Source of the DNA: Hypsibius dujardini
Lineage: Eukaryota; Tardigrada; Eutardigrada; Parachela; Hypsibiidae
DNA: 22,844 nt
Reading direction: 5' to 3'
NCBI GenBank assembly: GCA_001579985.1
Contig: LRSR01008873.1
Coordinates: 1-22,844 of the forward strand
Position 1 is the first letter of the stretch. Every line of letters begins with the position of its first letter. Below, piece after piece: positions 10,654 to 20,949 of this stretch. Under the pieces are notes generated by a model, which saw only the letters and a program-made list of their open reading frames with translations, had not been told where the DNA came from and searched no databases. The position numbers were made by a program, and so were the translations under genes.

Positions 10654-11690
10654 TCATGCCATGTTCTTATTGGCACCGGCATCGGCGTTCGAATTGGGAC
10701 CTCTCTTTCGGCCGAAAGTGGCTACGACGTTGACGTAGCGACGGTTGTACTGCATCCGTCTCTTAGCACGGCCGGTCTTCTTCTTCTTCTTCTCTTGCAC
10801 CTCCACCTTGGGAGTCTGGCCTCGCACTTTTCCGGCACGGGCGAGCGATCCGTGGACTTTGCCTGTGTGGGATGACAGAAACGGGGCCGGTCTTGCAAGT
10901 TTGTGTGACATAAAAACCTAATTGTTATTGCAAATAATTTTATAAATCAAAACAAAAATGTAAAGATTGTTTCACAGGATTGTTTCTTTCGAAAAAAAAG
11001 ATGAACGATTGGGTTACATTTAATTGCTCTCAAATGATTCCAACAGTTAGAAATGGGAGACGATCAAGCATACCTCCGAGGAGACGCTGGCTGAAGTACA
11101 CATGCGAGAAAGGTGTGACAATTCCGTACTCCGCCATGGTCTGACTGTCCTCCGACAGGATATTCGCGCCTGTCCGCAGGTAGAAGTCATCAGCGTCCCC
11201 GGACAGCGACAGCTTCTCTCGCACCAGATCCTGCAGAGAAAAAACAATAGCTCCTTATTTTTTGTTGATTAAAAATTCACAATCAATCAATCAATCAAGT
11301 AACACACAAGCCGGTAAACAAACAATCAATCAATCAATCAATCATTGCAGACTGTAGCCACTTTTATTTTCTGATGCTGCGAATCCCAAGTTCCCCATGC
11401 TGAGATGCGCTCTAGTAACTGACAAGTCACTTCAACCTGATCCACAGATTAATTAATCCGAACCAACATTCCACACCAAGCTGGTCTTACTTTGAGCTGG
11501 CCGACGCTGGTAGTTCCGGTCACATTAATCACGACGGTCGAATCCGCCACCAGACAGATGGGTAAATCAGCCCTGTAACCAACCAAATAAATTATTCTCC
11601 GACCAGGTCCCACTTCACAAATTGAGTCAGCACGAGATTCGACCGAATCTGCGCATCGACGCGGCGAAAATCATGTCCATTCGCTTACAT
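10654..11690 (-). CDS. FAU: Ubiquitin-like FUBI–ribosomal protein eS30 fusion
   Basis: Precursor of small-subunit ribosomal protein eS30, fused to the ubiquitin-like FUBI and cleaved after Gly-Gly. Coding pieces are 11690–11689, 11572–11491, 11230–11074 and 10862–10654, giving 149 aa. The AUG is split: AT from the first exon and G from the next. FUBI is residues 1–81. It is very diverged, but has the β-grasp pattern [29 protein letters not shown] and the closing RLLGG cleavage site. eS30 is residues 82–149 and highly conserved: [49 protein letters not shown], with a short [11 protein letters not shown] tail beyond the usual end. Introns are GT–AG and in phase. A strong donor at 11830 and an acceptor at 11731 suggest an additional 5' UTR intron of 100 nt. 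It transcribes away from the SOSS-B gene. Confidence 0.94.
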
Positions 11691-12895
11691 GATTGCTGTT
11701 GTGGATAGGGAGATGGAAAAATCCGAATTCCTAACGAATACAGTTCAGTTTGAGAAGGCTTCCCATGTGCAGCGAATAAAAGAATGATGGGGCTGATTGA
11801 AATAATTAGGATGGCGGAGGGGAAACTTACCGGGAGATGTCAAATCGTCGGGGAACTCCGGGAAGATTTTCTGTCGTCGCTGAGGTTCTCCACAATGCAC
11901 AAGCACGCTGAGTTTTCAGCACGTGTGGTGTGGGGTGAGACTGCCTTTTTTCCCCTGGGGGTCCAACATAAGGGGCGCGGTTTGCAGTTGGCCCCCAGGT
12001 GTTTTTGAAGCTTTTACTTTGGTTCAGATCAAAGTTTCCACTCGGTTTTGATACTAAAAATGAGGGTTAACTTTTAATGAGTAAAATTGTAACTCTGACT
12101 GAGATCTGAGAACATTAATAGATCAAAAGCGAGAGAAGTTCAGTGCAGTGTGGAAGTCCCATAAATCAATTGGGCTTCGCCCTTTTGCCCTTTCGCCCTT
12201 CCAACCCCCCCCCCCCAGGGGGTCCAGAAAGTATGCACAGTGCACTTATCGTACGTCGATGGAACAATTTGAATTCCTTTGTTCTTCGAATTAATGCTCT
12301 AAACTTCGTTGTTGCTTATTCTGGAGTTGAAGCCTATTTTGTGTAGTCCATCGTGACCGTACACGGCGTGCATCGTACTTATCACTTGGATAACAATGCA
12401 TCATCCATCAACAACTTTTGTATGCTGTCCCCGCACTATTGCTCTTGCCTCTTGGTCTTAGTCTTAGTCTTACGATGCCTGTCTGACGTTTTACCTACTG
12501 GAATTCGTTAGACACCACGAACGGAGGGACTTCGAGGGAGGGAGCTCACTGTATGTCTACTATGTGACATGTCTCTTGATTCAATCGATTGATTGATTGG
12601 TTGGTTGGTTGGTTGATTGATTGATTATGAGTTGTCAGTGTAATTCGATACATATTGTATCGGTTGATTGCTTGATTATGGCAGACGCAGCTATATCGGT
12701 ACACATTCAGTCAATCAATGACCCAAATAAGGCTTCGGCCAATCAATACGCTATTTAACCAGTATTGAATGCATGTCGATGATTACCCTGGGCCGCCCAG
12801 TGATTGAATTGTGTGGAATAACTGCAGGGTTGATTTCTTGAGTTTCATTATAGAGTGATTTGGCATTGTGGGCTTCACCTTTACCTCCACTGGGA
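11691..12895. other. Divergent FAU/SOSS-B intergenic region
   Basis: This holds the promoters of FAU (leftward) and the SOSS-B gene (rightward). It includes a possible 5' UTR exon of FAU ending at 11831 (CCCG before GTAAGTTT on the - strand), a C-tract near 12208 and an ATTG/GGTT repeat at 12584–12627. I recognise no TATA box with confidence, and no gene is visible. Confidence 0.5.
12584..12627 (+). repeat. (GATT)n–(GGTT)n–(GATT)n tract
   Basis: ATTGATTG units flank a central GGTTGGTTGG block, upstream of the SOSS-B gene. It is the same family, in reverse orientation, as the ATCA/ACCA blocks in PNPT1 intron 2. Confidence 0.85.
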
Positions 12896-13498
12896 ATGTC
12901 GGCCATCACCGCCGCGCCGCCGTCCGGCTTCCTCCACGTCCGTGACCTGAAACACGGCCTGAAGAACGTCAACATCGACTTCATGATCCTCGAGCCGAAC
13001 GGCATGAATCGCACCAAAGACGGCGACCAGGTGTGGGTGTTCAAGGTGGCGGACAGCACGGCGTCCATCAACTTCGCCGTGATCGGTGACGCCGGGCAAT
13101 TCCTAAAGCCGGGCGATGTCTGCAAGGTGCTTAACGGCTTTTGCTCCATCTTCAAGGGTGCTCTCACGTTTTACGTCGGTAAAAGCGGCACGTTCAAACG
13201 CACCGGGGAGTTTTGCTTCCTCATCTCGGAGGAGGTGAACATGAGTCTGTATAAACCGCCGCCGACGGTGGCGCCACAGCAGGCCAACAGTGACGGCAGA
13301 TCAGTTGGGTCGAGCGACGCTCGGCGAACATCCGACTCGGCCGTGTCGCAGCATCAGCATCACTCTCACAAGGCCGGGGGATCGGAGCAGAATCCCTTTA
13401 AAAAGCTGGATTCTCATCATAAGCACCATTCACCAGCTCCCAGTTCCAGCAGTAGTAGCCGTCCTTCCGGTGAATCTCGTTCTTCTTCCGCGAGCTAG
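12896..13498 (+). CDS. SOSS complex subunit B / NABP-type single-stranded DNA-binding protein
   Basis: Ortholog-type match to human NABP1/NABP2 (hSSB2/hSSB1), nuclear OB-fold ssDNA-binding proteins that join INTS3 and INIP in the SOSS DNA-damage complex. It is one intronless exon of 200 aa. The ATG at 12896 is chosen because the same frame upstream has only non-ATG codons. The OB fold spans about residues 12–110: VRDLKHGLKNVN, TKDGDQVWVFKVADSTASIN, LKPGDVCKVLNGFCSIFKGA, LTFYVGKSGTFKRTGEFCFL. Past residue 115 comes a disordered tail rich in Ser, His and Lys, as in vertebrate homologs (about 200 aa). Unusual: the ssDNA-stacking tryptophan of hSSB1 (Trp55) is Ile63 here, and Tyr74 is Phe82, while the Phe78 and Tyr85 equivalents (Phe86, Tyr93) remain. 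Confidence 0.9.
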   Translation: MSAITAAPPSGFLHVRDLKHGLKNVNIDFMILEPNGMNRTKDGDQVWVFKVADSTASINFAVIGDAGQFLKPGDVCKVLNGFCSIFKGALTFYVGKSGTFKRTGEFCFLISEEVNMSLYKPPPTVAPQQANSDGRSVGSSDARRTSDSAVSQHQHHSHKAGGSEQNPFKKLDSHHKHHSPAPSSSSSSRPSGESRSSSAS

Positions 13499-13520
13499 TC
13501 AACTGCTCAAACCGTTGTCA

Positions 13521-13592
13521 GGCAGACAGACATGCATACAAATAAGCAGGCAGACAGATGGAATGACAGACAGACAGACAAACAAAGACACA

Positions 13593-13660
<68 letters not shown>

Positions 13661-13690
13661 ATAGACAAACAAACAAACAAACAGATTGAC
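13521..13690 (+). repeat. (CAGA)n/(GCAG)n satellite in the SOSS-B 3' region
   Basis: A CAGA array with a short GCAG block (about 13630–13659) starts roughly 20 nt after the SOSS-B stop and ends just before the poly(A) signal. It is therefore probably transcribed as 3' UTR. The long Cys-rich frame on the opposite strand is repeat-derived. Confidence 0.88.
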
Positions 13691-13699
13691 AGACAGGGT

Positions 13700-13705
13700 A
13701 ATAAA
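13700..13705 (+). terminator. Poly(A) signal of the SOSS-B gene
   Basis: AATAAA about 200 nt past the stop codon, followed by T-rich and GT-rich sequence. A second AATAAA lies near 14105. Confidence 0.55.
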
Positions 13706-14297
13706 TTCATTGTTTTCAGCCCGAATGTATCCGTTAATTTTATTTGTGCGTAGAATCTCATTCTTGCGATCTCTTATCAGTTGTGTCCGTGATGTTTTTT
13801 TTGGATTTGTTTGTTGGTTGTTTTCATTTGCGTTGGTGCTAGTTTGTCTTTCGATTTTTAATCACCCCTCGATCTCTGAGACTTTTTGTAACCTTTTTTG
13901 GTTTTGTCTGCTATTTTTGATTCACCATCTCGTGGCATTTCCTATAGATGTCGCACCCGTGCGGCGGCGTCGAAGAAGCAAGCGACCGAAAATTATCCGG
14001 CTGTCAACTGTTTCGTCTCCCGGGATTTCTCTCGGCCTAATTCTCGACGACTGCTGCTGGCCACTGGGGAATTCCTAACACGTTTTTCCATTCAGTTTGC
14101 CATTAATAAAATACCGACAGTAAAAAGTTTAAATTCTCGGTTCTGACGGAAAATCAATCGATCGAAGGGAAGTCAGTGAAGACAAGCTGCCCGATTGATT
14201 GATTTATGAATGGGCTTAACTTTCTCAATGGCCGTAAACCGCGCCCCTCTCAACTTGTGTTTAGACGAATCAGAGTGAAGCTGACATACGCCAGACG

Positions 14298-14305
14298 TGA
14301 CGTCA
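14298..14305. promoter_or_regulatory. CRE-type palindrome TGACGTCA
   Basis: Full 8-bp consensus CREB/ATF site in the flank between the SOSS-B gene and the kinase gene. It is 1.7 kb from the kinase start codon, so its target is uncertain. Confidence 0.3.
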
Positions 14306-15286
14306 CGATCATGCGTACGCGATTAATGAACCGGATGAACTCTCTCTGCGCTCTCTTTCTCTTTCGAGCGCTGTGCCAGAAATCATTTTCCGCCACCTGC
14401 TGGATGTAAACACACAGCGCAAGGGCAGACAGTCACGTACGCTCAAAGAGAATATACACCAGAGCCAATTCAAACCATATTCTACGAAGAGACGCGCCGA
14501 ATCTCCGATACTTAGGCTGTGGTGCGTTTCCATTAGTCTATCTACGATAGTTGGACTAATGAAAAAATTGAGTGTAGTGTAGCTCCTCCTACATGTAGCC
14601 ATTAAGGCCAATTGGCTACGGCAGTCAACAGGCAGTGTACATGCACCAGCTTTCATAATTTTCTTCAGCTTTACAGATTCATTAGAAACAAAATTTTATA
14701 CCAAGTAAATTCTATAAAAATAAATAGCTAATTTTATAAAAATACAAGCCATTTTTTTCGTTTGCTCAATAGTCTAAATTTTTGTTTTGAAACAGAGGAT
14801 CAGCCAAAATATTCTTTCTGTCTGAAAACCGTATCTCGTGCGCCGTCTGTCGGCAGACCTTGGGCTCTGTGGGCGGTGTGTGAGATACTGTTAGGAGACA
14901 AGTGACTCGATTTCGGGGTGGCCTGATTAAAGATTTTTTCCACTTGCGAGGTGAGTGTGCCTATACGATGGCAGTATGGTCGGACTCTCCCCCTATATAC
15001 TCTTTGACGTACGCTTTCTCGCTTGTTTGTGTGGTGAAACGGAGGGAGAAATCTGTCGGAAATAAAACTCCCATTTTCATCCCATTGATTTGACCCTCAT
15101 CCGCCGCTGGTCACTTTATATCTCTCCGTTGTCTTTTATCTCCGCACATTCAACGAGCTTATTTTTCATCGCACTCCCTCGTCTCATCATCGACGAGAGA
15201 GAGGAACCGGATTTCGCTGCGTTTTATATGGGCCATTTCCTCTGCAAACACACGGTGCGTATTTGTTCATAAATGGCAAAAACCTT

Positions 15287-15371
15287 GCGCTAACCGAGTT
15301 AAGCCATTTGACTCGTGCCCATTGCACAATTGTTCACACGGCCGAGATAAATGGCTTAACTTGGTTAGCGC
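15287..15371. repeat. 23-bp near-perfect inverted repeat (hairpin)
   Basis: The arms 15287–15309 and 15349–15371 are complementary along 23 positions with a single mismatch; the core of the left arm is TTAAGCCATTT. The loop is 39 nt. Size and shape suit either a small foldback transposon end or a microRNA-like precursor. Confidence 0.8.
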
Positions 15372-16042
15372 AGGCTTTCTGCCTCGTGTGTAATAAGAAA
15401 ACGCAGTCTGATTTTCATTTTTATGCGCTCTGAAATTTATTCACACTTTCTTCGCTTCCATTTTTCAGTTCGGACATTTTTCTTTCAAAACAAATCTTAC
15501 TAACCAATCGGATTTCCAGTGGCCCTTGGGAGACTGAGTAACGTTGGATTTTATTTGGAGGATTTCTCGACCAGGAAGAAGATTGTTTTTGTATTTCCCT
15601 TGGAAAATTTTTTTACCAACTCAGCGGATTGCATTTTCTAATTCGGTTTCGAATTTGAGATCCTTGTACTTGGCCATTTTGGAGGCACGTCAGAATTCGG
15701 CGAGATATTTTGTGTCTGAAGATCAAATCGCCCTCGAGGAGGTCGGAAAAGAGGTTTTTCTCTCTCTCTCGATCTTTCTGCACGGCTAATTATCACATCG
15801 TCTTTCCGTCGGAATTTTCTCCCCGTCTCACCAACACCAATTTCTTTTACAAATCGGAAGGCATCATCGGAATTTGTGGCGCGGTGAGCAGCACCGTTGA
15901 CCGCCGAGAGAGAGAGAGCGCGCGCGTTTCGAGGAGAGACGTCTTCACGCTTTTTTGCCATTCTCCATGTGGGGGACCCTCGCTCACAGCCACGAGGATG
16001 GACATTATTAACTGATTGGATTTCCCACAACACTGTCGCTGA

Positions 16043-17082
16043 ATGCATTCATCGCCCGGTGGCGGTGAGGAACGCCAAGTGCCAGCAACGCGACGCCTTG
16101 CCGCGGCGGACGAGGAAGACGAGGAAGACGGGGAAGACTTTGACGACTACCCCGATAACCGCATCCATCCCCATCCGCAGCACTGTCCGGGAATGAGCTC
16201 CTCCTTCAGCCCGGTGGTTGCGGTGAAAAGCCCGGAGACAACAGCCAGACACCACCACGAGAATCCCCTGTCACGGTTTAAGAGGCAACTAAGCCTCAGC
16301 TGGAACCGTTACGGTAGGTGTCTTTCTCTTCTCTTTCTCTTCTCTCTCTCTTTTCTCTCTCTCCCCCCTCACCCTCTCTCTGTCGCGCGCTCTTCTTTTT
16401 CCTCGCTCTCTTTTTCCACTTTCGAGGTCGAGCGCTTTTACGCTTGGTCTATCTGTCTTGTCTGGCTGCGAGAAATCTGCCTCTTAAATGTCATAAGACA
16501 CAGACACACAGACATAGGCACAGACACAGACACAGACACAGACACAGACACAGACAGACACAGATAACGCGATCGTGACGCAAATATCTCATCCCCCCGA
16601 TTGAATAGTAGGCCACCGGACCGGTGTGTGGGGGAGGAAATTTGAATTACTTTGGCCTTTACAAGCATCGATATGATAACCTGGATTTTTATCACGCTGA
16701 AGGTCGTTACAGCACGCCAGATATGTGCGTGTGATGATAACAATACGCCGCAACCTTAAAGTCAACGTAACATCATTGCTTGATTGATCGATCGACTGTA
16801 TAGTCGGTTGATTTGAATAGATTGATTGTTTGATTGGTTGTACTGATGGATTGGGATCTCTGTAGAGCTTGAGTTTGTTATCGAAGTCCCAGTTTTCTGA
16901 CAGATTGTAATTGGGAAGTGTTTTTGATGTATTTATAGTGCTGAGCGGAAAGGAGCGCCGGTCGTCGAAACGGGAGTCAACCAATAAGAGTAATCGGAAC
17001 CAGCCGCTGAAGGTAACGCTGTCATTACCAGCTGAGAGAGTCTGTCTGTCTCCCTGTCTGTCTGTCTCCCTGTCTGTCTCCC

Positions 17083-17119
<37 letters not shown>

Positions 17120-17782
17120 CCCTGTCTGTCTGTCTGTCTGTCTGTCTGTGTGCGGAAACTGTCGACATCCATGGCGTGTTTATGTCTCGGCTGATCGTTC
17201 GTGTATGTGTGTGTTTGAGTTTGAGTTTGGAATAAAAGTGAGGAACGCTCCCCTTTGACGGGGAGGAGAAAACCGGTCAGAGAAAGCGCGCCTGCTTTAT
17301 TTGCACGCTTTTCTTCGCTTCATTCCAGTCGAGCGGGACGACATGACTTAGCGGCTCTCTCCCTCACTCGGTTATGCTACTGCTTTTTGAACTTGATAAA
17401 TACTTTATAAATTGGTCCGTCCGTGTATATGCATGCAGTGCGGACGGAGAGGGTGAGACAGCAACATGACAGCCAGCACTCTTTCAGGAAGGTTAATGCT
17501 TTTGTTGCTGTTTCACCTGCAAGGCGTTTTTTTGCATTTGTGATGGAGCGTTGAGCCCAAACCGGCTCTGTGTGTGACTCCCCGCGCGACCGTGCACATG
17601 GCGTAATTTGACATGTGCATGACTGGCACTTCATCAATGCCATTATGTGATTTCAACACCTTCTGGGCTTCGACCTTCAGGCAAAAAATGTTTTCTTCAT
17701 AATTGACAGAAGAGCTGTTCTTGTCGTACACCCCCCTCTTAACTGTCTCTTTGTCTCTTTGTCTGACTGCTTGATTGACCCA

Positions 17783-17826
<44 letters not shown>

Positions 17827-20024
17827 GCTGTCTGTCTAGCTGTCTGTCTGTTTGTCTGTCTAGCCGTTTATCTGTATGTCTGTCTGGATCTCTGTTCTCT
17901 CGGTTTGCCTGTCGGTGTGAATGCATGTCTGCCGTCTGTCTGGTTGGCTGATTCCGTCTGCGACTGTTCGTCTGCCTGTCGGTGTCGTCTGCCTGCCTAT
18001 ATGACTGGCTGATAGTATCTCTCGTAATCTTGAGAATATTTGTCTCTGACCTCAATACGCGTTTCCTTATCTTTGGTTATTGTCGTGATGGACAGATAAT
18101 AAGAATTGTGTGTTGTTTCAGGGCATCCATGAGAGCTTCTCGATATCGGAAATGCGAACGGAATCCACCACCAAACGCACTCCCGTCGAGCTGAACCGGA
18201 CGGACGAGCAGTCGACAGGGACGAAAAAGAAGGTCTCAAAGTCCTTCAGCGACTATGCATTAGTGGAAAAGGACACTCGAAGTAATAACGGCAGCACCAG
18301 CAGTCACTCGGCCACCGCCGCTGCCTCCGTCGTCGCCGCCTCGGACGACCGAGTGTCCGTGGTGTCCCACGACGGGCGGATCCGATCGCCGCTCAGTCAG
18401 AAGAAGAAGAGCGCCTGGCGTAGCTTCTCGCAGCTCACTCAAAACTCCCGCACGCGCAGTGTGTCACGTTTGTTCACACGGACGGAGCAGCGGATGCCGG
18501 CTGAAGCCTCTTCGAATGGTGCGTCCTCCTCGGTCGATGTGATGGAAGTTCGCAAACTTCGGCCCTCCAAAAGTCTCTTTAACTTCCGGTTGTTCGGCCT
18601 GGCTAGCAGTGATGCCGGCCGGTCACCCGAACAGCAACCGCCAGCACGTGCGTTTCCCCATTCGCAGAGTCAGGTGTTCACATCGTCATCGGGAGGGCCA
18701 TCATCGGCTGGTGCCACGCTGAGACAACATCCGGACAATGTCTTCCTAGCCAAGAGGTTTCGCCCGCGACCGCGGTCGGAAATTATCTGTGAGTCGGACT
18801 CTGTGTCTGCAAGCAACTCGAGGAGGAGGTCCTTCAATTCGGTAAGCCAAATCAGAAAATACACCGGCAGAATAGAAAATAGACAGACATGCAGGCAGGA
18901 AAACGGACAGGCAGGCAGGCAGGCAGGCAGATACGCAGACGGACTGACGGACATGTAGGCAGGCAGATATGCAGGCAGACGGACATGTAGACAGGCAGGC
19001 AGGCAGATAGGCAGACGAACTGACGGACATGTAGACAGGCAGATATGCAGACAGGCAGGCAGGCAGATCACAGACGTCAGGCTGGCAGACAGGCAGGTAC
19101 TCAGGCAGGCACTCAGGCAGGCACTCAAACAGTGGACTCATGCAGTCAGTGCAGATAAATTGAGAGGCAGATACATATAAAGATATGCGTAGGCAGACTG
19201 ACTGACATACAAAGTATGGAACAGACTGCTTGGTCATAGAAGTGACGTCTGATGCATTAAGTTGATTGAAAAACAACAGAATGGATGATTTAGCAGCTGG
19301 AAAATGAAATATTGCCGCGATGAAAGTTTAATTTTTCTGATTCAATTGACGAACGGTTACATGCGGCATGGCAGTTCATCGTGATGAACGTGGTTGCTCC
19401 ACTTTCCTTTTCCTCTTGTTGCAGGATGCCAGTCCCGTGGGAGCATCGGAGGCTTACGTCAAACTAGATCAGCTAGGGGAAGGCAGTTACGCTGTGGTCT
19501 ACAAAGGCTTCTCCTTGTGAGTTGAAAACGGCATGGCGGAAACTGTATCCCTTAAACCGGGAGGACACACACATTTGAATGACGATTTCTTATATTAAGG
19601 TTATTGCTTTTTTCTCTACTAATAGACGGAATCATCAGATCGTTGCGTTGAAAGAGATCAAAATCAACCCGGAAGAAGGCACCCCCTTTACGGCAATTCG
19701 AGAAGGTCAGTCGAAGAGCTAGACAAACTCGCTCTTTACAATTGGCAGTCCTCACCGAGCTGCGTGTTTCTGTGCGTGTCTGTGTGTGCAAGCGACCGGA
19801 TGACTCGGTTATCGATGTGTTTTTAAATCGAATTACAGTAAACTGCACTTGAATTGCGTGGCTTTTTCCGGACTTGCCAGGCGGAGAGTAGCTTTAATTA
19901 GATTTACACGACCTTCGCCAGACAAGTGTTAGAGAGACAGACCAAGCTAAAGGCGCGCTAGTAAGCGGACACAGAGAGAGACGGAAAAGGAGGCCTGCAG
20001 GCAGACACACAGACAAACAGTTGT

Positions 20025-20095
<71 letters not shown>

Positions 20096-20910
20096 CACAG
20101 ACACACAGACAGATGTACAGACAGGCAGATAGACAGACAAACAGTAGGCCGACAGGCATTCTCAACTCGACGAATATACTTTGCGTAATACCTTGCGTGC
20201 TTGTTCTAACCGAGTGTCTTTTTTTCGTTTAGCATCGCTGTTGCGAGGACTAAAGCACGCCAACATTGTCACCCTGCATGACATTGTCCACACCACGACA
20301 ACTTTAACATTTGTCTTTGAATACGTGGTACGTATATCTATCCGGTACATGTTTATATCCACAAGGGTCTGTGTCAAGTGTACCGTTCCCCATTTATCAG
20401 ACACCCTCTGTTCACCTGACGTGTGGGGTACTGCTCTGTGGGTTCTCTGGTGGTGGTGACAGGTCCGCTGTGTGTCATCACACTGATGCTTGTCTGTCTG
20501 TCGATGTGTCCGCCAAAATTTACGGTTGTGGACGCGATGAAAGTGCTCATCAAATATAGTACCACTACCACATACCACTTTTGTGTATTCGACATTTTTA
20601 TATTCCAGCCCCACAATCTTGGTCAATATTTGGACAAGCATCCTGGCGGCTTGCATCCGCATAATGCTAAAGTGCGTGGCCTTTGCCTCCCCCGCTTCCA
20701 TCTGCTGCCGGTTGTCGGCCTAGATTGGGTTTCTTTGATTCCGTGATTGCTGACATCGGTTGTCTTTTGCTTGTCTGCAGTTGTTCCTCTATCAGCTGCT
20801 CAGAGGCCTCCAGTACTGCCATACCCGGAAAATCCTTCACAGGTCCGCGCCACACGAACTGCTTGTCGGTCCACTTACCTGCCTGCCTTTCTGTTTCGTT
20901 GTCTGTATGC

Positions 20911-20949
<39 letters not shown>

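Larger units (their letters stand above)
13706..16042. other. Intergenic region and 5' flank/UTR of the PFTAIRE kinase
   Basis: No conserved protein is seen. The features I can support are a palindromic cAMP-response-type TGACGTCA at 14298–14305, two palindromes at 14530–14561 and 14595–14619, a long hairpin at 15287–15371, T-rich stretches, and a GAGAGAGAGAG run near 15906. The last few hundred bases probably belong to the kinase 5' UTR, because a TGA sits directly before the ATG at 16043. Confidence 0.5.

Noticed and set aside
11281-11345. Two ATCA arrays around a unique 20-nt segment in the FAU intron, considered as a paired regulatory element
   Set aside because: Same simple-repeat family as elsewhere; no dyad or conserved motif beyond the tetranucleotide.
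10863-11688. snoRNA genes within FAU introns, as ribosomal-protein introns often host them
   Set aside because: I read the three introns for RTGATGA/CTGA box pairs and for H/ACA patterns and found no convincing, correctly spaced set.
16438-16743. Ser-Val-Ser-Val repeat frame on the - strand
   Set aside because: Generated by the ACAGAC hexanucleotide array in the kinase intron.
20162-20701. 179-codon - strand frame opposite kinase exons
   Set aside because: Shadow frame. The + strand exons at 20233–20327 and 20609–20671 encode conserved kinase sequence.
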